Assembly: GCA_002778195.1 (NCBI GenBank)
Contig: PCDI01000013.1
Location: forward strand, 717,497-781,496
Reading direction: 5' to 3'
DNA length: 64,000 nucleotides
From: Raffaelea ambrosiae
Lineage: Eukaryota > Ascomycota > Sordariomycetes > Ophiostomatales > Ophiostomataceae
Under the pieces are notes generated by a model that was not told where the DNA came from, made no database searches, and saw nothing but the letters and a program-made list of their open reading frames with translations. Every line of letters starts with the position of its first letter. Positions within the stretch are counted from its first letter, which is position 1. This document shows positions 31,774 to 41,900 of this stretch, piece by piece. The position numbers and the translations under genes are program-made.

Positions 31774-33015
31774 ATGTCAAGATGGATGGACTCCGACTCC
31801 GACTCCGACTCCGGCTCCGACTCGTCGGACTATGGCACTGGCGACCAACACCCCTGTGTGTTCCCCTATGCGGCAGGCTTCAAGGCCACGATTCGGCGAC
31901 ATATTCCTCCCCCTCCATTCGAGGGGAGATACAGCTATACACCCAACCGCCCCGTGCCCGAAAGAGCAAAGGAGAAGACTTCACCTATTGAGTGGCACAT
32001 GATGTACCCTCCGATACAAACGCCTCCCCCCTCCGATCCCTGTCCACGTGAGATGGAGATCATTGAGAAAATTGCTGCTGGGTCAAACCGCATTTCCCAT
32101 GTGGTAAAGTGCCGGCTCAACAATAATAACAACAAGACCTACGTGGCTAAAATCTACGACGACCTCCGCTTCATTTCATGCGCGCGTTCTGAGGCGCTTG
32201 ATCTTTGCCTTAAAACAGACTGCAACTATTCCCGTGAAGCCCTTGCGTATGAGACTCTTCAACAAGCAAAGGTTAACGGTCGCCTTACTGGTCACGTCAC
32301 TCCCGAATACTTCGGCTCTTGAACTTTTGATATCCCGCTACCTGATGCACCCGAGCCGACCAAGGCGAGCCTTGATAACAAATCCAGCCGAGCAACTCGT
32401 CCTGTCCGCATGATTCTGATTGAGTGGATACCAGGCAGGGGTATGGATGATCTTATAAACTCGGGGGACTACCAATCCATCTCCACCGAGCAGCGCCTAG
32501 ATCTTCTTGGCCAAGTCCTGGAAATCGAGTCCAAACTCTTGTTTTGCGACGTTATTCACAACGACCTAGAGCCAAGAAACGTCGTGGTGACTGGGTTGCC
32601 AAAAAGTGGACCACTCATAACAGGTCCACCCCAAGCAACAACAGAAAGCTCAAAAAAGCGAAAACGCAAGGACTCAGAGTCGAGCAATCCCGAACCCGAG
32701 AAGCTGCGCGCAGTTGTAATCGACTTCAACTGTTCTTACGTTGCATCCTCGCCGTACTACGAGGGCCCACAAGCCCGGCCGAGAGGAATGCAGCACCCCG
32801 TAAATCCGTTGGATCTCAACTGGGATATTATGCCGGAGGAGTTTGAAGCCTTCATCCCTGACAACTATCGGGTCGACATTGAGCTCTTCAACGGGTGGCT
32901 AGAGAAAAGATGGGGCCAAGCAGAAGGTTTCGCTGAGCCAACAACGCAGCGATCTCTCAACTTCAGACATGCTTCTCCGAAAGCAACCGTTCTGCCAACT
33001 CCAGCTTCTGGGTGA
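31774..33015 (+). pseudogene. Kinase-like copy 2: fungal APH/PK-like kinase with a single in-frame TGA
   Basis: One frame runs from ATG 31774 to the TAG-region stop at 33015, 414 codons, broken only by TGA at 32320-32322 (codon 183). Part 1 has a DSDSDSDSGSDSS acidic start, a Pro-rich segment, and an N-lobe with IIEKIAAGSNRISHVVKCRL and TYVAKIYDDL, whose Lys is the likely ATP-binding residue. Part 2 has MILIEWIPGRGMDDLI, the catalytic loop IHNDLEPRN (32554-32580; protein kinase HRDLKPxN, aminoglycoside kinase HxDxxxxN), the metal-binding DFN (32722-32730) and the family-specific NWDIMPEEFEAFIPDNYRVD and ELFNGWLEKRWG C-terminus. All catalytic positions survive, so the stop looks recent, unless it is a sequencing error or is removed by splicing that I cannot see. 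Such kinases form expanded, unstable families in fungi; the substrate is unknown. Confidence 0.75.
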
Positions 33016-33211
33016 GGACAAGGTGCTGTTGGGTGTCAAGCTGTGGCCCGAGGATGTGTCGTCACGTGTATCTTTGCCAGTATCCCCCACGCCAGGTGAC
33101 GGGGGCTGGTCAGATACGTCGTTAGTTGGTAGTTACACTCAGATAATAGGAGAAAGAAACACTTGACTTTCCTATCTTTCTGACCCCGTCTTCACCAAAT
33201 TCTCGTTCACC

Positions 33212-33550
33212 ATGCCTCTTGTCGACGAACCATTTTTTCATACCACCTCTCGACCCTCGCAAGCCTGCCAACTTCCCGTACTCTCCAGGCTTCGAAGTCG
33301 TCGTGCGAGAGCATGCCCCGTATCTGAGGCGGGCAGGGGTAGAAAAAACGACAATCAAGGCGCGTATTGGATTTCTTGGTGGGGGGGGGGTATGTTCATT
33401 TGTGCTTAGTAGGCACAGAACAGAATAGAGCAGGAGGCGGGGAGGGTAAACGCATCAGTTAAATATGGCGCCAGCTCGACGAGTTTCCACCACCCTGATG
33501 ATCCATACCCACAGGAGTGGGCCCACTTTTTTGGTGAGCCGTTGGGGTTG
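33212..33550 (+). pseudogene. Possible truncated third kinase-like copy
   Basis: A short open stretch encodes DPRKPANFPYSPGFEVVVRE and RRAGVEKTTIKARIGF, then a poly-G-interrupted segment, then DDPYPQEWAHFFGEP in another frame. The pattern FPYxxGFxxxxR resembles the N-terminus of copy 2 (VFPYAAGFKATIRR), and the position, just downstream of copy 2 in the same orientation, fits a third tandem copy cut off before the kinase core. The similarity is short and the call is tentative. Confidence 0.25.
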
Positions 33551-33555
33551 TAGCG

Positions 33556-34311
33556 GTGGCATTTGTCGACATCGTGGACCAAAAACTGAACTGGACAAGA
33601 GGCGGACGAAATCTCGGTTTGCCAAAGACCAGCTTACCGAGGCGCGGGGCTACCGATGCTCCGTGGGACGGAAAAGTCGCCCTGCGGGTACAGAGAAGAC
33701 GAACGACTCAAATCCTGACCCCTGAGAGACAGCCAAGGAAGGCGCTTATTACACCTTGGTACCAGAGGCTGCAGAAAGCCCCACACGTTGCAGCGCCTCC
33801 TTCCTCGTACGTGACCTACTATGTAATCGAGTACAGCCTCGGCGGCAAGGCTGCGGCCGCGATCCCGCAGACATCATCGGACTTTACGAGTTCTCCAGCC
33901 ACTACACAACAACCCGCCTCCACGTGCAAGCACACGAAACTTGGCCTGCCACAATTTCCGTATGGAACAGGCCAGGAGGCGTGCGACTGCAGGGCCACTG
34001 TGCATCCTTGGCCGTCGGGCCACAGTGACCACGCCATTGCAGACGACCTCAGGAGTCCATATATGTTTGCCCAGCGGCTTCGAGACACAAACGCACGCAG
34101 CTTACTGTTGCGTCTGCAGGGGCGCAAAGCCCACACACGCTGTTTCATTGATATTCTCGACAATGTCAATCTGTACGTCCAGGAGAAGAACGAGGCCAAG
34201 CAATTGCATGTTTACGGGCATGCGTGGCACCAATTGTGGCGCAATGGTGTGTCAGTGACCAGAGGTTTGGACCTGGCATGCATCCACAATAGAGAGCTCT
34301 TCCAAGAATAG
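33556..34311 (+). CDS. Orphan reading frame of unknown function (251 aa)
   Basis: An uninterrupted 251-codon frame follows the possible third kinase-like copy. Its product starts AFVDIVDQKLNWTRGGRNLG, includes SSYVTYYVIEYSLGGKAAAA and ends near LRLQGRKAHTRCFIDILDNV and HNRELFQE. No domain, signal peptide or membrane segment was recognised, and G/C preference at third positions is weaker than in the certain genes. It may be a fragment of a mobile or accessory gene, or a chance frame. Confidence 0.2.
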   Translation: MAFVDIVDQKLNWTRGGRNLGLPKTSLPRRGATDAPWDGKVALRVQRRRTTQILTPERQPRKALITPWYQRLQKAPHVAAPPSSYVTYYVIEYSLGGKAAAAIPQTSSDFTSSPATTQQPASTCKHTKLGLPQFPYGTGQEACDCRATVHPWPSGHSDHAIADDLRSPYMFAQRLRDTNARSLLLRLQGRKAHTRCFIDILDNVNLYVQEKNEAKQLHVYGHAWHQLWRNGVSVTRGLDLACIHNRELFQE

Positions 34312-35389
34312 TCGACGAATTGGAATGTCTGTTGTCCCCTCAAAGTGTCTGTAAACTGTCCTGTATGGTGGTCCCCCCCCCCCCCCCCAGGGTGTGCCCC
34401 GTTCACACTCGCTTGGAGATACCGTACTTACAAAGTACTTGCCACAAGCACTGGAGAGAGAAGGGGAAAAACCGGGGAAAAAAAGAAAGAAGAAAAAAAG
34501 AAAGAAGAAAAAAAAAAGCCATCCAAAGCTGAGCTGCCCGGGCGGTTGCCCCCACAGCCCCTTGCTCTCACAATGCCAGTCAGTGCACTATTTTCGGGCC
34601 ACTTGGTTCTATTGGAATACGTGTGGCGTGTGCTCCAGTGCTCTGCATACAAGCTCGCGTCACCGTCGAACATTTTAGAGGCGCGCGGCAACAGTGTACG
34701 TAGTCGGTGATGGCCCTCTGCCACTGGCCCCATGCAGTAGTTAGTTGCCAACCGCTGGAGGATAGCCCCCCCCCCCCACTTCCCCACAAATCGCTGTGCT
34801 TACACGCCCGGAATGCGGCCAACTGGCCCACGCTGACCAAGGCCGCGGCCGCCTGTCCCCCCACCAGGCCGTCTTACACGCAAACGGCCTGCTCTGCTCT
34901 TTCCTGTCCGGCCATGCAGGAGACGGCAATCAAGAGTCCTCATGATCAAAAGCCTGCAGGGAGAGGCCCAGGAGGTAGCCTGAATACATGGCGAGTTTCA
35001 GCCTCCATCATCATGCGAGGTGTATTGCAAGTTTTTTTTTTTTTTTTTTTTTTCCCGAGTAGGAGAGCCTTTGGCGCCGTACATGGAAACAGGCTGCTGA
35101 AGTGTTTGTTGGTCTGAGAACGATTTCTGGCCGTAAGCAACAGACGTCAGACTGTAAGTCGGGGAAAGTGGACGATAGCTATTTGTCACGTGGCTGTGAG
35201 TAATCAATGCAATGAAATTCGAAAACCCAGCTGCCCCACCCAATATTGCTTTGCTTTGTATGTACTTTCTCCCTGAATTGGAACCAAAGTCTCTTGCAAA
35301 GGGCCTACCAGATACTGAAACTACATAGTATAGCACCCATATTGAGAGTCTGCCGTATCTTCTGCGTGCTTCCTATTGATAGTGCGAGC
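34312..35389. promoter_or_regulatory. Upstream region of cyclophilin H
   Basis: About 1.1 kb without a gene. It contains homopolymer runs: poly-C at 34373-34388, A/G-rich 34460-34520, poly-C at 34768-34777 and a T22 run at 35032-35053. The promoter of the cyclophilin gene is expected in its last part. Confidence 0.4.
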
Positions 35390-36591
35390 ATGGCACCCAC
35401 GCAGCTCCCCGAGTCGGGGAACCCTCTGTACGCTTTTTTCTTTTTTTCTTCTTTTTTTTCTTTTGTCTTCTTGCCAGCAGGGGGCTGTTGCCACTTTGAT
35501 TCCCTCTCAGCCTTTTTTTTTTTTTCTGTTCCAAGCCTTCACTCTCACGAGAAGTCTTATGTTTGATGCTGTATGCTGACGAGTAGTTTACTGTAGCGTC
35601 TTTTTTGACATTACCATAGGAGGCAAGTCACTTGCTGAAGAGCAAAAGTCGGGGTTTTCTTTTTGGCCCTCGTTGTTTTATCTTTCTTTGATCTTTTTGA
35701 AATTTGTTTTTTTTCTTTCTTTTTTTTCTTTCTTTTTTTTGGTTTGCCCGATGACTGACTCTCCCAGGTGAACCCCTCGGCCGCATCACCTTTGAGCTCT
35801 TCCAGGACGTTGTTCCCAAGACGACTGAGAACTTCCGCCGGTTCTGCACCGGCGAGGACGCCGACACTCAGGGCCGGCCCCGTGGCTACAAGGGCAGCAA
35901 GTTCCATCGCATTGTATGTTCTTGCTCTCCTTGCGCACTTTTTGTTGTTTCTTCGCCTTGCTCGATTGCTGTACTTGCTTTCTTGGGGGGGGTTTTTTTC
36001 CGCGCGTCGTCTTCCCAGCCATCTTTATCGTTGCCTTGTCTGTCGTCTTTATCGACGTTTTTTGTACTATCGTTTTTACCATTGTTCTTGTCGTCCTTTG
36101 GGTTCTCTCTCCCACCCGCTCCTAACACACTCGTTCGTCGTTCTAGATCCCAAATTTCATGTGCCAGGGCGGCGATTTTCTCAACGGAAACGGCACCGGC
36201 TCCGTCTGCATCTACGGCGGCAAGTCCTTTGCCGATGAAAACTTTACCCTCAGACATGACCAGCCAGGACTTCTCTCCATGGCCGTAAGTTTCAGTGTCC
36301 TTGCTTCACTCTTTTTTCCTCGCTTCACTCACCTTCCGTCCTCGCTGCGCTCGTTTCGCTCTTCTTCTCCTACTGACCATCTCTCCGCAGAACGCCGGCC
36401 CCAACACCAACGGCTCCCAATTCTTCATCACGACCGTCCCGACACCCTTCCTCGACGGCAAACATGTCGTCTTTGGCAAGGTCGTGTCCGGAATGGACGT
36501 CGTCCAGAAAATGGAGCGGGTCCGTACCGGTGCCCGGGGACGCGACCAGCCAGACCTCGACGTGGTGATTGCCGAGTGTGGGGAGATGTAG
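35390..36591 (+). CDS. Cyclophilin H-type peptidyl-prolyl cis-trans isomerase
   Basis: Five exons: 35390-35427, 35597-35622, 35768-35913, 36147-36284 and 36391-36591, giving 182 aa. The 26-nt exon 2 encodes VFFDITIGG and is needed to rebuild the conserved first strand. Its downstream intron has a GC-AG donor (GAG|GCAAGT). The product NPLVFFDITIGGEPLGRITF...CGEM matches the U4/U6-snRNP cyclophilin H group in length (about 177 aa) and in the CGEM ending. Active-site residues are present as R69, F74, M75, Q77 and H141 (FHRIIPNFMCQGGDF; LDGKHVVFG). The cyclosporin-contact Trp of human CypA (W121) is Phe here (F136, TPFLDGK). Cyclophilin H assists spliceosomal tri-snRNP assembly by binding PRP4-type proteins. 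A nuclear or splicing role is inferred from the family. Confidence 0.92.
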
Positions 36592-37380
36592 AAGACACAA
36601 GAAGAGGGCAATTCAACCTCGTAAACTGTTGGGGAGAAAGGAGGGGGGGGTGAGAACTAGGAGCTACACGATGGTATACATAGATTGAAATACTGATGGG
36701 AAAAAAAACCCCCCCATGCACGCAAAGGTCTGGAATGGTAACGATGGGAAAGTGTTTACGGTACATTCATTCGCGACAACTCTCTTACGAGTATTCACAC
36801 ATCAAGTCATAAATCCGCTTTACTGAATTTTCATGTCAAATCAAATTCATCTGGTATCGGCTCCCCTGTTGGTATGTATCCCCTTGGCTTTCCCGATGAC
36901 CTCCAGCCGTTCTTCCAGAAAACGCCGGAACCTGTGTATATCTTTTTGTATCCGGTTGTGCCCCCGCCTGTTACCCCTACCGCCCTTTGGTATTTCCTCC
37001 TTCTTTTGCCTGGATCAGGACTCCAGGTCCGCCCGGCATCGCGGCACACCCCTGGCCATACATGGCTGTGCCGTCTTGGTCATCAGACCTTGTTTCCTCT
37101 GCCCACCATCCACAATCGATGCTGCTGCTGGTCTCAAAATATAGAACCGACGAAAGGGAAAAGAAAGAAAAAGAAAGTATGTACGAAGAAGAGAGTGAAA
37201 AGAAGAATGAAATGAATCAAACGAATGAAAGGTTTCTTTTTAAAAAAAAGAAAATTTGAGAGTGTGTTGGCTCTTATAAAGAAGGTGGAAAAAAGGAAGC
37301 AAAAAGTAAAGAAGAATCATATCATAAAAATCAAATTGAGCAGATCATCGGAAGATGGGGGGGGAGGGGGTAGGTGGTCA
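36592..37380. other. Intergenic, convergent 3' flanks
   Basis: This is the tail-to-tail spacer between cyclophilin H and the secreted-protein gene. It is A/G-rich at 37150-37330 with a poly-G run at 37357-37371. No gene was seen. Confidence 0.5.
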
Positions 37381-38973
37381 TTAGAGTCGGCGACGGACTC
37401 GGCGGCGGGTAGCTCCGGTGGTCAGGAAAGGGCTCACCGGGGGGGCCTCGCCAGTAGCGAAGGGAGCTTTGCCGCTGCCGGTACCCGCAGCTGCATCCGA
37501 AGTGGTGGCATCAGCCGAGGACCTGGTGGTGGTGGAGAGTGTGGTCGGAGAGGCGGTAGCGCCTGTAGTGCCGACAGCACTGGTAGAACCGACTGTGGCA
37601 GTCCCCGTGGCCCCGGTGGCCCCGGTGGCTCCAGTGGCTCCAGTGGCTCCAGTGGCTCCGGCCGAGCCAACAGCACTGGTAGCTCCAGCGGCTGTCGTAG
37701 ACCCAGCAGCGCCAGCAGCTCCCGTGGCCCCAGTAGGCTGGATGGTCTCCGTGACGGTCAGGGTGGACACTGGACCCGAGGCATCGGCACTGCCTGTTGC
37801 GGCACCTGGAGCGACGGTCTGCGTGACGGTGACGGCCGCCTGCGTCTCGGTAACGGTGATGGTCTCAAGATTGCCTGCTGACCCAGTAGCGGTGGCGGCC
37901 CCGGTGGCGGCCCCGGTAGCGGTGGCGACCCCGGTAGCGGTAGCGGCCCCGGTAGCGGTGTGGCTGCCTGAGCTGTCACCACCACTGCTCCCAGTGCTGC
38001 TGCTGCTGCTGCTGCTGCTGCCCGAGGAGTCGGTGCCCGCAACCTGGAAGCTGCCGCCCGTGAGCTGGTCCTTGACGGCGGCTCTGTTCAGGTCCTGGCC
38101 GGCGACAAACGAGTTGGCAAAGTTGTTGATGTTTTTGGACTTGGAGACGGAGCCGGAGCCGGAGTCGGCGGCGACGGCAATGTCCATACAGCTGGTGTAG
38201 TACTGCAGGGTGGTGACGTTGAAGCCGGCGGTGGGGATGTCGGTGGGCGAGCCGGCCTTGTTCATGGTGGGCCAGCTCCAGACCCAGTAGATGGTGTAGT
38301 CGGTGCCGGCAGTGAGGTTGGCGGGCAGCTGGATGTCGTTCTGGCACCAGAGGTCGGTGCCCTCGGGGTCCTCGGCAACCTTGGAGAACTTGGCCTGGCG
38401 CGTGACCGAGGTGGCCGCACTGTTGACCTGGTAGCACTGGCCGTCGTCAAAGTTGCGGGTGGCCAGCAGCTGGCCGCGGCCGTTGCCGCCGGTGCCGTCG
38501 GCGGTCCACTTGTCAAAGACGTCGGCAAAGAGCTCGTTGCTCGCGGGCTGCGTGGTGCCGTAGATGTAGACGGTGCCGCGGTTGTTGGGCTTGGTCGGGT
38601 TGGTCTCAAACAGCGTCACATGGCCGTTTTCCTCGTAGCGCAGCGCAATGTAGTCGCCCGCCGACGCGGACAGCTTCGGGTACGTGGCGCTGTTGTTGCC
38701 CTTGGTCTGGCCCGGGTGGCACAGCGCGTCGGTGGCCTCGAGAACGTTGCCGGCGGCGCGGCCGTTGGGCGGCAGCAGCCAGGTGTCAAAGTCGTCGGTG
38801 AAGCCAGAGGCGTTGCGGGGGACGTAGCCGCGAATGTAGCCCGGAGACCCAACCATGGTGCCGTTGGAGTCGATCTTCATCAGCTGCTCGACCCAGGAGT
38901 GGGCAGCAGCTGGCTGAGCTACGAGTGAGAGGAGCATGGCGGCGGTGACGCCGAGGTGGTGAGAGAACTTCAT
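37381..38973 (-). CDS. Secreted DUF7492-type protein with N-terminal His after signal cleavage (LPMO-like features)
   Basis: A single exon of 530 aa; the ATG at 38973 is chosen because it opens a clean signal peptide (MKFSHHLGVTAAMLLSLVAQ-PAAA). Predicted cleavage leaves HSWVEQLMKIDSNGTMVGSP with His25 first. The frame stays open upstream to 39324, but that part is low-complexity. The core, to about residue 312, has LLPPNGRA, an ENGHVTLFETN block (H118), NFDDGQCYQ and TIYWVWSWPTMNK (a Tyr/Trp-rich strand). These fit the fungal secreted family annotated DUF7492. The His-first mature end plus a GHV histidine are also hallmarks of lytic polysaccharide monooxygenases, so copper binding is a reasonable inference, unproven. 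The last 210 residues are Ser, then Thr/Ala/Gly-rich with (GAT)n repeats (a likely O-glycosylated stalk), ending RRRVRRRL. No GPI signal is visible. Confidence 0.8.
   Translation of the reverse strand: MKFSHHLGVTAAMLLSLVAQPAAAHSWVEQLMKIDSNGTMVGSPGYIRGYVPRNASGFTDDFDTWLLPPNGRAAGNVLEATDALCHPGQTKGNNSATYPKLSASAGDYIALRYEENGHVTLFETNPTKPNNRGTVYIYGTTQPASNELFADVFDKWTADGTGGNGRGQLLATRNFDDGQCYQVNSAATSVTRQAKFSKVAEDPEGTDLWCQNDIQLPANLTAGTDYTIYWVWSWPTMNKAGSPTDIPTAGFNVTTLQYYTSCMDIAVAADSGSGSVSKSKNINNFANSFVAGQDLNRAAVKDQLTGGSFQVAGTDSSGSSSSSSSSTGSSGGDSSGSHTATGAATATGVATATGAATGAATATGSAGNLETITVTETQAAVTVTQTVAPGAATGSADASGPVSTLTVTETIQPTGATGAAGAAGSTTAAGATSAVGSAGATGATGATGATGATGATGTATVGSTSAVGTTGATASPTTLSTTTRSSADATTSDAAAGTGSGKAPFATGEAPPVSPFLTTGATRRRVRRRL
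37609..37660. repeat. 9-bp coding repeat (GAT)n in the stalk of the secreted protein
   Basis: About five units of GGCTCCAGT (plus strand) encode Gly-Ala-Thr triplets on the minus strand in the C-terminal stalk. Confidence 0.85.
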
Positions 38974-41900
38974 CTTGGGAAAGGAGCGATTTGTAGATGA
39001 GCCTTGAAGGGGGAGGGGGGGGGGTAGTGTGGAAAGGTGACGAACGGTGCGGGGAGAATGCAGCGAGGGTGTCGAAGACGCTGGTTGTCGTTGTCGAGAT
39101 GTGGTCGATGCCGTGGTGAGTTGTTGTTTTGGGGGGTATCTTTTTTGGTGATGCAGAGTTTTGTTGGGATGAGACTCTCGCAGAGAGTGCACAGTAAAAT
39201 CAGGGCAAAAAAAAAACAATTGGGTAAAAAAAAAAACACGTAGGGACGTGGTATATTTCTGAATAGGAAGGAGAAAAGGAGAATAGAACGAAAAAGGCAA
39301 GAGCTGGCTTGGCCTGATTGGCAATGGGGTGGTAATGTTCTTATAAAGGAGAGGAAGAACAAGGCAAACGACCTGCGTTGTGACGAGACAGACCTGCTGG
39401 AAGAAAGAGAGAAAGAAAGGTGAGAACGAGGTGATCAGCCAGTCATTTGAAGAGGTCGTCGGGGCGAGGAAGAAATATGCTGGAAAAAAAACTGGTGGGG
39501 GGGGAGTTTTTTTTCTGAGGCGGACACGACTGTTTGTTTGTTATTTCGTGTGGCTGGTCCTTATTGTTGGGGGGACAAAGGCATTGTTTGCGTGAACAGC
39601 AGGAAAAAAAATGAACAGAGCAGACGGGCCGAAGAGAGCCCCGAGGGTGAAAGAAAGCCCGGCCAGAGAATCAATGAATGAATGACTGAATGTCGGCAAC
39701 GGGTCGGTGACAAAGACGGTCCAGCAGTGACAGCCTGCAAGACAGGCAGGCAGTGAACAAGCCGATTGTGAGGGAGTCGGGAAAGAGGAGAGAGGAAGAA
39801 TGAGAATGAGGAAGAACGGGGGAAAGAGTCAAAAAGAGAAAAGAACAATGGGAGAGGACAAGAGATGGTCCGGGTGGGCGGGGGGACAAAGCTCGAGAAA
39901 ACAAGACGAGCAGCACAAGGACGGTCTATAAGAAGACTCGATAAGAAAAAAGAGACGAAACAAGATCAAAGATGCCAAGACATGAATGCCAAGACCAGAG
40001 AAGAGAGAAAAGAAGGAAACCCAAATTCGAGACGAAAGCGGGTATCCGACGTGCCTTTTAAACTCTCACTTGGTCGTTTGCGTGTGTGTGTTTTCGTGTT
40101 GCCCCCCATGTTGGGGGAAGGCGCATCAAGCGGTCATCAAGTGGGCATCCCGTAGACATCCACTGGACATTCACTGGACATCCAAGCTCGCCGACTGAGA
40201 AACACAAAGGGGGCCGCGACCACGGCCTGGGTTGGCCTTTCTGGCCGTCATCTTCTCACACCCCCTCCCCTCTTCCTGGTGTATCTCTAACTATAGTATG
40301 TCCCAGGAGGCAGGGTGGTAGAGGGTGTGAGGCAACGTCGGCCGGGACCTGCATACGGGTGCCGGCAGACCACATCTGACAGACCAGGGTCAACATAACT
40401 ACTGAGCAATAAAAAAAAAAAGAGGGCACGCGTTGGCGGCCGTTTTGCGTGCATCTGACTGGCTCCTTGTGCGTGCCTGTTTGATGTGTGCCTTTGTGCG
40501 TGCCTGTGTGCCTGTGCCTTGCAGACGCCCTCCCTTGTCGGGAACGCACATATGAGAAGAAGAGAAAGGGAGGGGCGGGCAGGACGAAGGGAACCTTGTT
40601 CCAAACAATATGCAGCCGCGCGTGTCCCTTGGTTTTCTCTAGAGAGTCCGTCGCCCCTTGGAACTTTCAAAGGGAAACGGAAAAAAGAAGAAAGAAAAAA
40701 AAAAAAAGGCCGCCGCCCCATCTCCTGGCCGCGTCGCGTGTGGCAGATACATGTCAGATGTATTCCGGGGTTGGACACCAACCAGGCAGGTTCCTGACTA
40801 GAAGGGTCCGGCCGAGGGAGGGGGGGCGAGAGCCCACGCAGGCCAGGGCAGGTCAGAGCAGATCAGAGCAAGTCGGGAGTAGACCAGGGGTGTGTGTGTG
40901 TGTGTGTGTGTCGCCAGACGGGAGGACGAGAGCACAAGACACCAGAGACCGGCAGCGGGGAGATGAGCAGGTTTGCATCGCAAGAGAGTCACAGCAGCGG
41001 ATGGTCCGTGGCCAGTCAAAGGACCCGTCTGAGAGAGAGGGGGGGGGGGGGGGGGGTTGGCAGAGGGGACGATGTAAGGTGGACGGGGTTGAAGGTGAAC
41101 AACTTGATGGGCATGGACAAAGAGATGACAGGCTGACAGGCAAGATACAGTTCGTTTGACAGTCTGACACAGAGGGAGAGAGAGAAATGGGGGGGGGGGA
41201 CTGTATGGACGAGAATGGCAGAAGGCGACGGGGCGGAGGAATAAAAAAGAGGGCCCGAACGGTCTGGAAAGTGGTCGTAGAATTAAAAAAGAGAACAGAG
41301 AAAAACAGAGGGAAGACGGCCAAAGTCCGAAAGACCTAATAACTAACTCGTTCGTTAGTCATACTACAGACCACCAAAAAGATAGGACAGCCGTCGTCCA
41401 CTCCTCCACCCCTCCGTTTCAGATCTGCGGCAGGGGACAACCTGTGCTCCAGAGAGAGGCAGATGGACAGATGCTTGTGCACAAGCAGCGGCTAGACTGC
41501 ACAGTCACTGCACAAACTAGCATCTATTGACAGGGTATGTACATAGTATTGCTCTCTACATTGTGTTTGCCTTGCATGCTGGAAGAGTCTCACATCTGCT
41601 GCACGCGCGCAGAATCCGTTGGTGCGTGCTTGTCCAAGAGTTGGGGGGGTCCACACTAGCTGTGTGTGTGTGTTGCAACGGTCGGCCCCACACCCGTTCA
41701 TTGGACGAAAACGTCACGTTTCTGTTTCTCCTTTGCTGCTGGTCGGATCGTTTCTGGCCAACGACTCACCGGGAAGGAGCCTACCCCGGCAGAGAGAGCG
41801 AGGCAAGCAGAAAAAGGGAAAGAGCGACCGAGGTGAGGAGGTGAAGCAGACAGCTATGAGGATGACCAGCAAGAACACGAAAGAGCGAAGAAAAGAGAGA

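Noticed and set aside
37418..38200. 260-codon plus-strand frame rich in Val/Ala/Pro
   Set aside because: Antisense shadow of the repeat-rich stalk of the secreted DUF7492-type protein.
38974..39324. In-frame N-terminal extension of the secreted protein
   Set aside because: The upstream 117 codons are low-complexity and would bury the clean signal peptide that begins at 38973.
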